A DNA stretch of 34,396 nucleotides from Bacillota bacterium (GCA_023411225.1 JAEYPA010000092.1:1-34396), one strand, 5' to 3'. Positions 15,982 to 24,628 are shown, numbered from the stretch's first letter. Notes: generated from the sequence alone by a model not told the origin. Program-made: numbers and translations.

Positions 15982-16713
15982 TTACTTTTTTGTCGTATTA
16001 TTTGTTTTTAGCCTAATATCTTTACCTTGAATAGCAGACTGAGCATTTATCATCAGGTGTTGACAATACTGACCTCCAACTATGATTTCTAATAGATCAT
16101 ATACAATTGATAACCTAGGAGGTCGCTTTATTAAATCATGACAGTCACTTCCAATCAAATCGGCAAGTCCTTTTTTCATATACTTTATCATCTTCCTTTT
16201 ATACTTCTTTTTTAACAAAGAAGAGGAATTAAGTTGTATGACACAGCCTAAATTCTTAAGCTTTCTCATGTTTCCTATACTACTAGCAGGATATCTTTCT
16301 GCGTGAGCAATAATCGGAATAATATCAAATCGGATCATAAGTTTTTTTATAAGAGAATATAATTCACTGCCCCACTGTTTCGTAAAAGGAAGTTCAATTA
16401 ATAGGTAGTTAGAATTCCCTATACATAGCGGAGCGATAGAATCATAGTACAGTAAATATTCATGAAGGTAAGTTTCACTGGCTGGGTATAACACAATCTT
16501 ACTCTCATACATCTGTTCCATGGCATTATTACGCCTATTAACAAAATCTTCTAGTCGCTCCCCGGCAGGATCGAAATGGGAAGTACAGGCTGCACCTCCC
16601 ACTCCCTGTTCCCATAATTGCTCTGTTATTTTTAATGCTTCTTTTAAATCTTTTGCTCCATCATCCATATATGGAAGGAGGTGTGTATGCATATCAATCA
16701 TTATAGTTTTCAT
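15982..16713 (-). CDS. PHP-family protein-tyrosine phosphatase (CpsB/YwqE type)
   Basis: A 243-residue metal-dependent phosphatase. Metal-binding motifs of the PHP fold are MHTHLLP (residues 8-14), DDGA, TSHF, AHAERYP and GSDCHD. CpsB-type enzymes dephosphorylate the C-terminal tyrosine cluster of the bacterial tyrosine kinase that controls capsule or EPS synthesis. Its start overlaps the kinase gene by 20 bases, and no strong ribosome site is present, suggesting that it depends on translation of the kinase. Kinase substrate specificity is inferred from this pairing. Confidence 0.9.
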   Translation of the reverse strand: MKTIMIDMHTHLLPYMDDGAKDLKEALKITEQLWEQGVGGAACTSHFDPAGERLEDFVNRRNNAMEQMYESKIVLYPASETYLHEYLLYYDSIAPLCIGNSNYLLIELPFTKQWGSELYSLIKKLMIRFDIIPIIAHAERYPASSIGNMRKLKNLGCVIQLNSSSLLKKKYKRKMIKYMKKGLADLIGSDCHDLIKRPPRLSIVYDLLEIIVGGQYCQHLMINAQSAIQGKDIRLKTNNTTKK

Positions 16714-18094
16714 AATAATCAGATTTGGACTTCATTCCTTGAGAAGCTATAGTTGCATTTAGGACAAAACCCAGAATTTTACCGTCCACTAGTTTGTATT
16801 TACTGATAGCCGTTTCAATGTTTGGATGAGTGGTATAATCTTCTTTCACAACTAGCAAAACACCATTTACCAATTTGGATAAGCTTAGTGCATCAGAAAC
16901 AACATTTACAGGAGGTGTATCTATGAGAATATAATCATAGTAACGTTTTAAACTATTTAAAACATCCTCCATTTGACTACTATACAGTAGCTCTGTTGGA
17001 TTTGGAGGAATTGTACCAAGAGGGATAACATGAAGATTCTCATAACCACTTTCCTTAATTACATCAGTTTCCGATTTTATTCCAGAAATCAGATCACTGA
17101 TACCATAAGAATTTGTTAACCCAAAGGCTTTATGCTGCCTTCCTTTCCTCAGATCACAATCAATAATTAATACCCTTGCCCCAGTCTGAGCTATGGTGAT
17201 GGCAACATTGGTACAGGTTGTGCTTTTTCCATCCCCAGGAGTTGGACTACTAATTAATAATGTCTTACACCCATCATTTCTTAAAATATAACGTAAATTA
17301 GTCCGTAATGACTTGTATGCCTCTGTAATTACAAAATTCGTATCTAGATTTAATGTATGATTATAAACATCATTCACTTTTTCTTTTTTCTTTTTAGATA
17401 TTTTTTTCAATAACCCAATCTTATCTGTAGATACTTTATCAAAACTAGGGATACTGCCCAATATAGGAATAGAATACTTACTAGACAATTCTTCCTCATC
17501 TTTCACGTTTACGTCGATCAACTTCTGAATAATGGATGATGCAATAGCCAGTAAAAAACCTAGAATATTACCTAATATAGTATTAATCATCACTCTCGGA
17601 CCAGATGGAGCATTTGGATATAACACGGGATCCACTACACTTATTCTAGTATTATCCTTAATTTTCCCAATCAGTTCAGGTGCAACCTCTTGCATGACTT
17701 GAGCCAACTTATAAGAATCTTCTGCACTATTGGAAGTAACACTGATTTCAAAGATTTCAGTAGAATTTACTGTCTTTATCTCAGTCATTTTAGCCAACTC
17801 CTCCTTTGTATACTGTACTCCTGATTGATCAAGTACTTTTTGATAAAATGACTGGGTTTGTAGGAAGTTAATATAGGTGTTAACTATTTTTTGTGCATAA
17901 TTTAATTCATTTAGACTTTCTTCGGTAGTATGATTATAGGAATTCACATAAAGCTGAACAGTGGCTGTATATACAGGCTTACGTACAAACTTATTCACTG
18001 TAAATAAACTGCATCCACCAATCAGCGTCAATAGGAGAATAAATTTTATGTTTCTATAGAATAGACTAAGTATTTCACGAATTGAAATCTCCAT
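16694..18094 (-). CDS. Fused Wzz-like modulator and BY-kinase (CpsC-CpsD fusion)
   Basis: 466 residues. Helices at 15-33 and 170-190 flank an extracellular Wzz/CpsC domain ending in the PNAPSGPR motif before the second helix. The cytoplasmic part is a bacterial tyrosine kinase: Walker A SPTPGDGKST (283-292), Walker A' LIIDCDLRKGR (309-319), Walker B ILIDTPP (389-395), and a C-terminal tyrosine cluster at 460, 461 and 464. In many Firmicutes these two parts are separate proteins; here they are one, as in proteobacterial Wzc. It should control chain length and export of a surface polysaccharide, reversed by the adjacent phosphatase. The ribosome site is weak (GGGAG, distant). Confidence 0.9.
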   Translation of the reverse strand: MEISIREILSLFYRNIKFILLLTLIGGCSLFTVNKFVRKPVYTATVQLYVNSYNHTTEESLNELNYAQKIVNTYINFLQTQSFYQKVLDQSGVQYTKEELAKMTEIKTVNSTEIFEISVTSNSAEDSYKLAQVMQEVAPELIGKIKDNTRISVVDPVLYPNAPSGPRVMINTILGNILGFLLAIASSIIQKLIDVNVKDEEELSSKYSIPILGSIPSFDKVSTDKIGLLKKISKKKKEKVNDVYNHTLNLDTNFVITEAYKSLRTNLRYILRNDGCKTLLISSPTPGDGKSTTCTNVAITIAQTGARVLIIDCDLRKGRQHKAFGLTNSYGISDLISGIKSETDVIKESGYENLHVIPLGTIPPNPTELLYSSQMEDVLNSLKRYYDYILIDTPPVNVVSDALSLSKLVNGVLLVVKEDYTTHPNIETAISKYKLVDGKILGFVLNATIASQGMKSKSDYYENYND

Positions 18095-18201
18095 TGAGGA
18101 TAAGACACTCCCAACATAACAGATACTTTACCATATGATATGCTAGAGCAAGAGAAATGGTGAAATTTTAAGAAATCCAGTCGAATATTGTGCAAATCAA
18201 A

Positions 18202-18248
18202 AGGAGTGCCGATTAATCACTAATTCATAGTTACTAATCAGCACTCCT
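18202..18248 (-). terminator. Terminator of the chemoreceptor-like gene
   Basis: AGGAGTGC (18202-18209) with GATTA (18211-18215) pairs with TAATC (18235-18239) and GCACTCCT (18241-18248), giving a 13-bp stem with one internal mismatch, followed on the minus strand by TTTTGATTTG. It lies 13 bases past the stop codon. Confidence 0.85.
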
Positions 18249-18261
18249 ATATTAATCATCT

Positions 18262-20310
18262 TTATGCTTCAATCAATGTTTCCACATTGTCCTTATCTAC
18301 AACAGATAATCTGCATGCCATATTCTCTTTAGGAAGAGGTTTACCCGTCACAATATGGTTATAAAGCCATACAATAGGGTCATGACCTTGTCCAAATGGG
18401 TCCTGACCTATAGCTGCTGCGATTATGCCCTGCCTAATGTACTCAAATATATCTTGATTATGGTCATATCCAATAAGTACAACTTTGCCCTTTTTTCCTG
18501 CATCGACTATCGCTTTAGCGGCGGAGGCAGCCAAACCAGAAGTAATATATATCGCATCAACATTGGAATGTGTTTTTAAATAATCCAGTGTCTCATTATA
18601 AACGATGTCTGAGACGTCCTTTAAAATAAGAGTATCTAAAATATGTATCCCCTTACATGTACTGACTCTCTTTACAAAGCCCTCATTTCTTTCCTTATTA
18701 ACCTGAACAGCCATGTCGCCGGAAATAACCAACACATTTCCCTTCTTATCTAGAATTTTTTCCATATACTTAGCAGCAAGTGCACCTGCCTCGTATGCAT
18801 CTGGACTGAAACATGCCAACTTTTTAATATCTGAACTGCAATCGCAGTTAAAAGCAATCACCTTTATACCTGACTCAACTGCCTCTTTCAAATATTCATT
18901 GGCACCACCAAGAAATCCCGGAAAAATAATACCATCTACATGTTGTGCTATACATTCTTTTACTCTGACAATCAGATTCTCATTTAATTCACTTCCATTA
19001 TTTGTGTATCCTGTATATTCTACAATTGCATTTTTATCTGACAATTCATTTTGTGCATAGAAAACTCCGCGACGGACACCATACCAAAAATCATTGTCAA
19101 GCATACTAAGAAATGCTATTTTAACAGGTTTTGTTCTTGTTTGATTTACAGGTACTACAGCTGTGTCAAATTGCTTAAGAAGCTTTTGAATACCCAAAAG
19201 CATTCCCCCTAAGGACTCTACATTGGCTCCAATCTGGGAGGATTCAGCCGCAGTTTCCTCAGATGCAGCCGCCATTTCATGTGTACTAGTACTAATTAAC
19301 TGGGAAGCTTCAAACAAATCTGAAGCCATCTCTTTCGTTTCAGAAGTATTCTTAAAAATATTATCAAATTTACCAGAGATATCTTTCATCCTATCATGTA
19401 TATCAAATGATTGTTGATTAATAGACTGAAAGGATTTATTTACATTATCAAATTTTTCTTTACTAAGATTAAAGGTATTTTCGCAATTCTGAATACTATC
19501 ATTTACCTGCTGGCTACTCTGAATAACTTCATCAAGAATCTGGTTAATAGTAACCATACCTTCTTTTGTCTTCCCAGACATTTCATTCATCTCTTCTGCT
19601 ACTACTGCAAATCCCTTACCGCTTTGACCAGCTCTGGCAGCCTCTATGGATGCATTCAGGGCTAACATTTTTAACCGTTCGCTAATACCGATAATAAATG
19701 CTCCTACTTCACTGATTCTTTTTATCTCATCATTAAATCTTATTAAAATTTTATTACTTTCCGCAAGCTCGTAGGCAATAGCATCCATATCCTGCTCATA
19801 CTCGCCAACATTGGAGATACCTCTTTTACTAATTTCCACGGTTTCATCTAACAATTTTTTAATTCTTGTCAAAGATTGATCAATTTCCTGTATTTGAGTA
19901 TTATTAGATTCAATGATATTCAGATTTCTCTTTACAAGATCCAATTGCTCTGCTGTCTTAACTGCAACAGTCGAAACACCTTCTGCTATCTGTTCATTTC
20001 CTGCCTGATTAGCCTCCACGCTTTTTGATAATACATTGATGGCATCAGATAAGGTGGTGACATTTCCTTTTGTTGTTTCAACAAAAGTCAACAAATTGCT
20101 CTTAATTGAATTAAACGCTCCAGCAAGGATATTCACATTATCATTACTTCCGATAACCTCTATATCCTCCACGTCCAGCTTACCTTTCATAATCAATTCA
20201 GCCTTGTCCCTTATCCTATTATAAGAATGCTTGTTTCTTATCATTTTTACAAGTAATGCAATAATAACAAGTGTTTCTGCAATTAACGATACTATTAGTA
20301 CCATATCCAT
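18262..20310 (-). CDS. Methyl-accepting chemotaxis-like protein with C-terminal sugar-binding (PBP) domain
   Basis: 682 residues. A single N-terminal transmembrane helix (3-23) is followed by KMIRNK, so the rest should be cytoplasmic. Residues 80-380 are a chemoreceptor signalling domain, with the hairpin tip LKMLALNASIEAARAGQSGKGFAVVAEE (213-240; given as a position range, key residues N219, E223, R226) and a methylation-like helix EMAAASEETAAESS (345-358). Residues about 395-680 form a complete ribose-type periplasmic binding domain (IAFLSMLDNDFWYGVRRG, VDGIIFPGFLG, IKVIAFNCD, GNVLVISGD, GYDHNQDIFEYI). No second membrane helix lies between, so the sugar-binding domain faces the cytosol. The ATG at 20310 has GGAGGG five bases upstream. 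Monocistronic. Confidence 0.85.
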   Translation of the reverse strand: MDMVLIVSLIAETLVIIALLVKMIRNKHSYNRIRDKAELIMKGKLDVEDIEVIGSNDNVNILAGAFNSIKSNLLTFVETTKGNVTTLSDAINVLSKSVEANQAGNEQIAEGVSTVAVKTAEQLDLVKRNLNIIESNNTQIQEIDQSLTRIKKLLDETVEISKRGISNVGEYEQDMDAIAYELAESNKILIRFNDEIKRISEVGAFIIGISERLKMLALNASIEAARAGQSGKGFAVVAEEMNEMSGKTKEGMVTINQILDEVIQSSQQVNDSIQNCENTFNLSKEKFDNVNKSFQSINQQSFDIHDRMKDISGKFDNIFKNTSETKEMASDLFEASQLISTSTHEMAAASEETAAESSQIGANVESLGGMLLGIQKLLKQFDTAVVPVNQTRTKPVKIAFLSMLDNDFWYGVRRGVFYAQNELSDKNAIVEYTGYTNNGSELNENLIVRVKECIAQHVDGIIFPGFLGGANEYLKEAVESGIKVIAFNCDCSSDIKKLACFSPDAYEAGALAAKYMEKILDKKGNVLVISGDMAVQVNKERNEGFVKRVSTCKGIHILDTLILKDVSDIVYNETLDYLKTHSNVDAIYITSGLAASAAKAIVDAGKKGKVVLIGYDHNQDIFEYIRQGIIAAAIGQDPFGQGHDPIVWLYNHIVTGKPLPKENMACRLSVVDKDNVETLIEA

Positions 20311-20532
20311 AATATCCCTCCGTTTTGTATTCTCTTCCAATATACAACATTATTATAATAAATGCTAAAGCGATTTTAATATTATTTTACCATTATTTCT
20401 ATATTTTGGATAGTATTTTATAAAAATATTATTGTACTCGATTTTATTATATTCCACTTAATTCGATTTATTGTAAACTGCACTATATACAAAATACATA
20501 TTGAGGAATAATTCTAAAATTCACCTAGCGAA

Positions 20533-20557
20533 AAAGGCCTTCATGATGAAGGCCTTT
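20533..20557 (-). terminator. Terminator of the 20593-21222 lipoprotein gene
   Basis: A perfect 11-bp stem AAAGGCCTTCA / TGAAGGCCTTT with a 3-base loop, followed on the minus strand by TTTTTCG. It could also act weakly in the other direction. Confidence 0.9.
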
Positions 20558-20592
20558 CTCAAATTAAAACAATTATTACACAGCTGCAAATC

Positions 20593-21222
20593 CTAATAAA
20601 AATACTTTTGTACTATTTTTGCATAGATAACCTCTAGATTCTTAAGGGATATATCTGGATAAACCTCAAGATCAGACTGTTTGAGGCTTTTTTCATACAC
20701 CTTATTCTTTAGGGCACTATCTGGCTCAGGAAAGATCCCTTCATAATCGCACACAGGACAGTACGCTTCGTTTTTCTTATCATAAGTCAGAAACAATATG
20801 TACTCTTTTCCAACAACAGGAGGTCTTAAAACTGTAAAGGTAATCAATTGTTCCTTACCCTCTGCAGTATTACAAAAGTAGTATTCCAACAATAAGGTCA
20901 GATTGTCTCCAACTTTTACATCTCCTTTATATATCTTGGTTACTCTCATTCTCAATTTAGTATAGCCATAATCAGGTGTTTTCTTTTGCATTTTGCTGTC
21001 ATGGCTGTTGTCAATATATTGCCCAATGCTTTCCTCAGGCACAGCCTCGACAATAATAGTAGAGTTCTTCTCTACTTGTTGCAAGTTGTCATATACTTTC
21101 TTATCATTCGGTACCTTTACTATCAAAACATCAGTAGAGAGGACAGAACTATTTTTTTCTCCACATGAGATAGTCGGATAGGTAATTAATAAACAAAGAA
21201 AGAGTAAGAAAAATCTTTTCAT
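20593..21222 (-). CDS. Predicted lipoprotein, unknown function
   Basis: 209 residues with a lipoprotein signal peptide: basic start MKR, hydrophobic core, and a TISC lipobox with Cys20. The mature part has the pattern RMRVTKIYKGDVKVGDNLTLL followed by GKEYILFL, seen in secreted proteins of Bacilli and Clostridia that carry a small beta-barrel, and a CPVC pair around residue 155. I cannot assign an activity. It has its own promoter with a perfect palindrome in the spacer (21264-21292) and its own terminator, so it is a single-gene unit. Confidence 0.75.
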   Translation of the reverse strand: MKRFFLLFLCLLITYPTISCGEKNSSVLSTDVLIVKVPNDKKVYDNLQQVEKNSTIIVEAVPEESIGQYIDNSHDSKMQKKTPDYGYTKLRMRVTKIYKGDVKVGDNLTLLLEYYFCNTAEGKEQLITFTVLRPPVVGKEYILFLTYDKKNEAYCPVCDYEGIFPEPDSALKNKVYEKSLKQSDLEVYPDISLKNLEVIYAKIVQKYFY

Positions 21223-21263
21223 TTATTTTACCCCCACTATAGAATGATATATAGTATACAACT

Positions 21264-21292
21264 ATTATACATGAACTACATGTAGTTGTTAA
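21264..21292 (-). promoter_or_regulatory. Promoter with palindromic operator for the 20593-21222 lipoprotein
   Basis: On the minus strand TTAACA (21292-21287), a 17-bp spacer and TATAAT (21269-21264). The spacer contains the perfect 14-bp palindrome AACTACATGTAGTT (21274-21287), a likely repressor site. The regulator is not identifiable here. Confidence 0.65.
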
Positions 21293-21323
21293 TAATTTCC
21301 TCTCTAACATTTATAGCATTATT

Positions 21324-22937
21324 CTACATCAAACTCCCTTTACTATTCTCATGATGAATAACTAATAAATCCTTTGCCTCAATGATTGTATCACCATTAG
21401 GGATTACAACCTCATTATTTCGTACAATAACAGCAATTAGTGCTGTCTTATTGCTTTTTATCTCTTTTATTTTCTTTCCAACCAAACTGTCTGTCTCTTC
21501 TACTATTTTTTCTGTTAATTCAATTCCTGTTGTCACCTCTGGCGACTTGGCACTAAGTACAAGACTGTCCCCGCAAATTAATTGAGTAGTTCCTTTTGGT
21601 ACTAAGTTTTCTTCCCCTCTTTGTATGAGAACAAGCAAGGTATCCGGTGGAAGAACAATATCCTTGATTGGGCAGCCACACCATGGATGGTCCTTGCTTA
21701 GAAAGACCTGTATAAATCGGATTGGTAACTCGTCGGTGTAATCGGAAAATGTCTTCATAACGTCTGCATTGGCATCTATTAAGCCCAAACGTATTGAAAC
21801 CATAGGAAGAAGAGAACCCTGGAGAAGTATAGAAAATAAAACCACATAAAAAACAATATGGAAAATATCATTTTCTGTCGTAACATTCATCATTACCATA
21901 ACTGCAAATACAATGGATGCTGCCCCACGAAGACCAGCCCAGGATACGACAAGCATCTGAGATAACTTACTTTTAAATGGGCCAAGAATAAAAAATACAA
22001 CGATTGGACGAGCAATAAAGGTTAAGAATAATGCTATTGGAATGGCTATTATGGTAACCTCAGGAAGCCTTGATGGGAAGGAAAGCAACCCAAGCAAAAA
22101 GAAAATCACCATCTGCATCAATCCATTTATACCATCAAAAAATGGAACAAGCGTCTTTTTATTATGTATTCGTCTGTTACCTAGTACTATGCCTACAATG
22201 TAGGTACTAAGATACCCATTTCCACCTATGGCTGCCGGAGCAGCAAAAGCAATAATTGCAATAGCAGTAACAAAAATTGCATCAAAACCGGAAGACTTAA
22301 AATTAATTCTCTCTAGAAACCATGAAAACAGAACAGCTAAGATTGCTCCAATGATAATGCTATAAACAAGTTGAGAAAAAATAAGATAAGCAATGCTGCC
22401 TCCCCCAGATGTCCCCGTCATAATAGAAATCATAATAGCCGTTAACATATAAGAGAAAGGATCATTGCTTCCACTTTCGACTTCCAGTAAGGAAGCGGTG
22501 TTATACTTGAGGTTAAGACGTTTAGAACGGAGTATGTAGAAGACGGATGCAGCATCGGTAGAGCTTATAACAGATCCAATTAATAAGCTTTCCTTCCAGT
22601 TAATCCTTAGAATAAAATAACAAAATGCTCCGACGATTCCAGCCGTCATAACAACACCAAGGCTGGAAAGTAAGGTTGCTTTTATAACAACTGGTTTTGC
22701 TTCGTCCCAATTTGTACCAAAACCGCCATAGAACATAATAAATATTAAAGCAATAGAACATATCTTTTCCGCCAGGTCAAAATCATCGAATGGTATTTTA
22801 AAAATACCATCTGATCCAAATACCATTCCCAAAAGAATAAATGCAAGTAACATAGGAATACCAAGTTTACTTGATATTTTATTGAGTATAACACAAAGAA
22901 ACATAATTGCAGCTGTGATTAGTAAGTAGATTGGCAA
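21324..22937 (-). CDS. CPA1-type cation/proton antiporter with RCK_C domains (NhaP2/CvrA-like)
   Basis: 537 residues. About 12 membrane helices (2-390) contain the CPA1 motifs SSTDAASVF and EVESGSNDPFSYM, where the ND pair is the ion-binding site, and GLRGAASIVFA. The cytoplasmic tail (about 410-530) holds two TrkA-C/RCK_C-like segments (LPPDTLLVLIQRGEE and GKKIKEIKSNKTALIAVIVR). Such tails bind regulatory ligands; in several Firmicutes K+ exporters the ligand is c-di-AMP. Export of K+ or Na+ in exchange for H+ is the likely role. The start is a TTG at 22937 with AGAAGGAGG seven bases upstream; the ATG at 22970 lacks proper spacing. Confidence 0.88.
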   Translation of the reverse strand: MPIYLLITAAIMFLCVILNKISSKLGIPMLLAFILLGMVFGSDGIFKIPFDDFDLAEKICSIALIFIMFYGGFGTNWDEAKPVVIKATLLSSLGVVMTAGIVGAFCYFILRINWKESLLIGSVISSTDAASVFYILRSKRLNLKYNTASLLEVESGSNDPFSYMLTAIMISIMTGTSGGGSIAYLIFSQLVYSIIIGAILAVLFSWFLERINFKSSGFDAIFVTAIAIIAFAAPAAIGGNGYLSTYIVGIVLGNRRIHNKKTLVPFFDGINGLMQMVIFFLLGLLSFPSRLPEVTIIAIPIALFLTFIARPIVVFFILGPFKSKLSQMLVVSWAGLRGAASIVFAVMVMMNVTTENDIFHIVFYVVLFSILLQGSLLPMVSIRLGLIDANADVMKTFSDYTDELPIRFIQVFLSKDHPWCGCPIKDIVLPPDTLLVLIQRGEENLVPKGTTQLICGDSLVLSAKSPEVTTGIELTEKIVEETDSLVGKKIKEIKSNKTALIAVIVRNNEVVIPNGDTIIEAKDLLVIHHENSKGSLM

Positions 22938-22976
22938 TACAGAACCTCCTTCTAGATTATTAATCTTCATACCTCT

Positions 22977-23006
22977 ATCATAACAAACATCCACCATCCG
23001 TTTCAA
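22977..23006 (-). promoter_or_regulatory. Promoter of the antiporter gene
   Basis: Minus-strand TTGAAA (23006-23001), an 18-bp spacer and TATGAT (22982-22977), placed about 40 bases upstream of the TTG start. The short leader leaves no room for a c-di-AMP riboswitch. Confidence 0.55.
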
Positions 23007-23092
23007 TCATTTTTTATAAGTAAAACTTTCAGCCTAGATAGAGTCGCCATAGTGACATCTTCTAATCGGCCGTAGTGCAATCCTTGGCAACT

Positions 23093-23132
23093 AAAAAAGG
23101 TTGGGATACAAAATTACATCCCAACCTTTTTT
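23093..23132 (-). terminator. Strong terminator after the propeller lipoprotein gene
   Basis: A perfect 15-bp stem: AAAAAAGGTTGGGAT (23093-23107) pairs with ATCCCAACCTTTTTT (23118-23132) around a 10-base loop. The symmetric A and T runs would let it work on both strands. Confidence 0.92.
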
Positions 23133-23152
23133 AGTATTATTTATTAGTATTA

Positions 23153-24199
23153 TTATTTTTTACCTAGTATAACAATCTTCTTTTCATTAAGATTGCAAAT
23201 TGTTAATGTATCACCTTTATGATTAATGTAAAAATATAAAACTCCGGTTACTTTAGGTACTTTGTTTTCTTTAATTTTACCCCAGTTGTCAATTGTACTA
23301 AAGCTCTTAAGTTCTCTTGTTTTTTGATCTGTACAGAATATAGTGAACGCATTTTCTGCATCTACATGTAAGGCAAAAGATTTTATACCAGAAAAATAGT
23401 TTCCTTTAATATTGGTTGGAGTGGTTTCCCATGTAGTACCACCATCTGATGTCTTATTTATATTAAAACCCGTATCAAGGAAATAGAATGTATCCGGTGC
23501 TGTCATGTAGATAGAATTAACATTTGAAGGGATTGTTATTTCAGTCCAAGTCTTTCCACCATCGCTGGTTTTTGCCATACGCGTATTAGAAGCAATAATT
23601 CCATTGTTCTCATCGCAGAAACTCAATACTTGACATTGGTTAGGCTCAGAATCTCCAAATGGAGCTACCAGTTCGAAAGAAACTCCACCATCCGTGCTCT
23701 TTGTAACATCTCCTTCATTACCACAAGTATAAATAACTTGATCAGTAGCAAAATCTAGACCAAAACGACAAGCAGACGAATTATATGCACTATTCCATTT
23801 TTTTGCACCATCTTCCGTATAATGGATTTCTCCAGCATATCCTACGGTAATTCCTTGCTTTTTGTTGTTAAATCCAGCTGCATAAAATTCGGTTTTATTA
23901 TCTTCAGTATGTATCTGTTTCCAACTAGATCCTAACTTTATATTAGCTGGCTTCACTGCAGGTTTCTTCGTTGCCGGTGCTTTAGTAGCTGGCACTTGAG
24001 TTGGTACCTTCGTAGGTGCTACTGTTGGTGTTTGCGTTGGTGCTTGTGTAGGCACCTTTGTTGGTGCTACTGTTGGTGTAGCTGTAGTGGTAGGTTCACC
24101 TTTTTTTGAATCTGTTTTCTCTGAGTTGTTGGATCCACAACCTATAGCAGATACCATAATAAACATACAAACAAATGCTAAAATTAATTTCCTCTTCAT
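23153..24199 (-). CDS. Lipoprotein with Thr/Pro-rich linker and Ycf48/BNR-like beta-propeller
   Basis: 348 residues. A lipoprotein signal ends at SAIGC (Cys21). Residues about 35-85 are a Thr/Pro/Ala/Lys linker built from TPTVAPTKVPTQ-type units. The rest is a repeat domain with Asp-box-like motifs (TEDGAKKW, STDGGVSFE, TSDGGKTWTE, TSDGGTTWET), as in Ycf48/sialidase-type beta-propellers. These act as binding or enzyme scaffolds; carbohydrate binding on the cell surface is one possibility but is not shown. The ATG at 24199 has GAGGAG four bases upstream and is preferred over one at 24217. Confidence 0.82.
   Translation of the reverse strand: MKRKLILAFVCMFIMVSAIGCGSNNSEKTDSKKGEPTTTATPTVAPTKVPTQAPTQTPTVAPTKVPTQVPATKAPATKKPAVKPANIKLGSSWKQIHTEDNKTEFYAAGFNNKKQGITVGYAGEIHYTEDGAKKWNSAYNSSACRFGLDFATDQVIYTCGNEGDVTKSTDGGVSFELVAPFGDSEPNQCQVLSFCDENNGIIASNTRMAKTSDGGKTWTEITIPSNVNSIYMTAPDTFYFLDTGFNINKTSDGGTTWETTPTNIKGNYFSGIKSFALHVDAENAFTIFCTDQKTRELKSFSTIDNWGKIKENKVPKVTGVLYFYINHKGDTLTICNLNEKKIVILGKK
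23991..24086 (-). repeat. Two 48-bp tandem repeats encoding the Thr/Pro linker
   Basis: Units 23991-24038 and 24039-24086 are closely similar and encode two 16-residue blocks that share the string TPTVAPTKVPTQ. The repeat lies in the linker between the lipid anchor and the propeller. Confidence 0.8.
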
Positions 24200-24280
24200 A
24201 ATTCTCCTCGCCTTCATTTCAAATATAACTTATCCTATAATAAGCTTGGTGTTCCTCATTACATACTAGAATAGTTCAAG

Positions 24281-24313
24281 CTACACTATTCCTAACTTTC
24301 ATCCTTAGTGTAG
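24281..24313. repeat. Inverted repeat in the 24200-24849 gap
   Basis: CTACACTA (24281-24288) and its perfect complement (24306-24313) enclose 17 bases. No gene or T tract is attached, so its role is unknown. The surrounding 24200-24420 stretch holds nothing else that I can support. Confidence 0.3.
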
Positions 24314-24422
24314 TGAATTGCACTGTCGTATCCTACTATAGCTCATTGTTGTATTGGATCTAGCTATATTAAATGGACTTTTAATCATTACTATAACTTC
24401 ATTCTAAGTAAACTCCAATTAA

Positions 24423-24628
24423 CTATTAGCTGTTTTTTCCGCTGGGTTCTTTATTGTTGGTACTGTTATTTTTGCAATTGATATTCTGAAGTTGATAAAC
24501 TCATATGCTTCATTAAGATTCTCAAAAAAAATTATGAGCATGTAAATGCTCCAACAAAAATAACATTTGAACAAGGTAAGAATAACTACAAAGTGGTCAG
24601 ATGTAAAATTAATAAGTGAACAATTCTT
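24423..24628 (+). pseudogene. Remnant of a small membrane protein gene, frameshifted at an A8 run
   Basis: On the plus strand one frame opens at 24423 and reads LAVFSAGFFIVGTVIFAIDI and on to LRFSKK, then stops just after a run of eight A. A neighbouring frame, open across the same run, continues as NYEHVNAPTKITFEQGKNN and ends KVVRCKINK at a TGA at about 24628. Joined at the A run they give a plausible protein with one membrane helix and a soluble tail. There is no start codon or ribosome site upstream, so it is probably a decayed fragment. Family unknown. Confidence 0.4.

Noticed and set aside
20341..20592. A chemotaxis (sigma-D type) promoter for the receptor gene
   Set aside because: No TAAA with GCCGATAT at the right spacing could be found; only AT-rich sigma-A-like pieces with poor spacing.
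22938..23092. A c-di-AMP (ydaO-type) riboswitch upstream of the antiporter
   Set aside because: The best promoter puts the transcript start about 35-40 bases before the start codon, and the stretch beyond shows none of the expected conserved elements.
24200..24420. Small RNA or further gene in the long gap
   Set aside because: Only one inverted repeat is present, with no promoter-terminator pair around it and no open frame of useful length.
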